Below, piece by piece: positions 4,763 to 5,096 of a stretch of 5,096 nt of DNA. Each line of letters opens with the position of its first letter. Positions within the stretch are counted from its first letter, which is position 1. Made by a program: the position numbers and the translations under genes. The notes beneath the pieces are model-generated. The model had not been told where the DNA came from, searched no databases, and worked only from the letters and a program-made list of their open reading frames with translations. The stretch is from Aeromicrobium sp. (GTDB lineage Bacteria > Actinomycetota > Actinomycetes > Propionibacteriales > Nocardioidaceae), in NCBI GenBank assembly GCA_023254755.1, contig JALRKU010000466.1, positions 1-5,096 on the forward strand. Direction: 5' to 3'.

Positions 4763-5096
4763 TTAACTTTGTACTTTTTGTCTAAACACCACACGGGTCA
4801 AAATATTTAATCCCAATACGACCATCGTAATTAACAGGGCAGCACCCCAAGCCAAATTGACCCAGTTGTCATAAGGACTCATGGCAAATTGGAAAATCAC
4901 CACAGGTAAGTTCGCCATCGGTGCATTCATATTCGTTGAGAAGAACTGATTATTCAGTGCAGTAAATAGCAAAGGTGCTGTCTCGCCACTGACGCGTGCC
5001 AAGGCCAATAAGATACCTGTAATCACACCACTTCTGGCCGCTGTTAAGGTCACAGAAAAAGCCACTTTCCACTTAGGCGCGCCCAATGCATAAGCC
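4763..5096 (-). CDS. pstA: Phosphate ABC transporter permease PstA, C-terminal part
   Basis: These are the last 110 codons of an inner-membrane permease subunit; the 5' end lies beyond the right edge. The first visible residues, AYALGAPKWKVAFSVTLTAA, form the cytoplasmic EAA loop that docks on the ATPase PstB. They are followed by a membrane helix, GVITGILLALARVSGETAPLL, with the GETAPLLFTA motif typical of PstA. After the loop NNQFFSTNMNAPMANLPVVI comes a last hydrophobic helix (about WGAALLITMVVLGLNIL) and a short basic tail ending KVQS. The stop at 4765-4763 lies 5 bp from the outer pstB start, so the two form one operon, normally pstS-pstC-pstA-pstB under PhoB control; no Pho box lies in the window. 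Sequence style points to Acinetobacter/Moraxellaceae. Confidence 0.93.
   Translation of the reverse strand, partial: AYALGAPKWKVAFSVTLTAARSGVITGILLALARVSGETAPLLFTALNNQFFSTNMNAPMANLPVVIFQFAMSPYDNWVNLAWGAALLITMVVLGLNILTRVVFRQKVQS

Noticed and set aside
4300..5096. Lateral transfer of pst genes into an actinomycete
   Set aside because: No mobility gene, repeat or intact boundary is visible, and genes at both sides of the join are cut mid-domain. A chimeric contig is simpler.

Overview
The window is two unrelated pieces of DNA joined near position 4170-4415. Bases 1 to about 4170 are very GC-rich, with almost every third codon position G or C. Gene content, GTG starts and probable leaderless promoters suggest a high-GC actinomycete; the style resembles Nocardioidaceae, but the genus is an inference. 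From about 4300 the DNA is AT-rich. A fragment at 4300-4409 is about 20% GC by hand count, and 4416-5096 is a gammaproteobacterial phosphate-transport segment that looks like Acinetobacter/Moraxellaceae. The 3' end is therefore most simply a chimeric contig end (metagenomic misassembly) rather than native gene order.

Actinobacterial part: 1-540 (minus) is the N-terminal 180 codons of an O-acetylhomoserine sulfhydrylase (MetY) with a clear ribosome binding site and a repeat- and hairpin-containing leader. It is divergent from a GNAT-type acetyltransferase (672-1487, plus). That gene converges on, and overlaps by 24 bp, a DUF1992/DnaJ-C28-like protein (1464-2063, minus). A 64-bp divergent promoter region separates it from an isochorismatase-family cysteine hydrolase (2128-2673, plus). 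Both of these genes carry a TAnnnT -10 box exactly 6 nt before ATG, the signature of leaderless transcripts. A short intergenic gap (2674-2790) holds a strong match to a XerC/XerD dif site (2720-2747), so this locus is probably the replication terminus of the actinobacterial chromosome. On the other side, a hormone-sensitive-lipase-type esterase and a phosphoribosyltransferase (minus) lie 4 bp apart and are read toward dif.

Chimeric part: about 4171-4299 is mid-GC DNA with an open plus-strand reading frame that ends in TGA and that I cannot identify. About 4290-4415 is a 42-codon piece of an OmpR-type response regulator winged-helix domain with very AT-rich codons. From 4416 the strand and organism change again: pstB (minus, cut just before the Q-loop) and pstA (minus, entering from the right edge) are an adjacent pair from a phosphate ABC transporter. 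The last junction sits in a short GAAAAT stretch that both partners would be expected to contain.

The most interesting native feature is the dif site. The most important caution is that nothing right of about 4170 should be assigned to the actinomycete.
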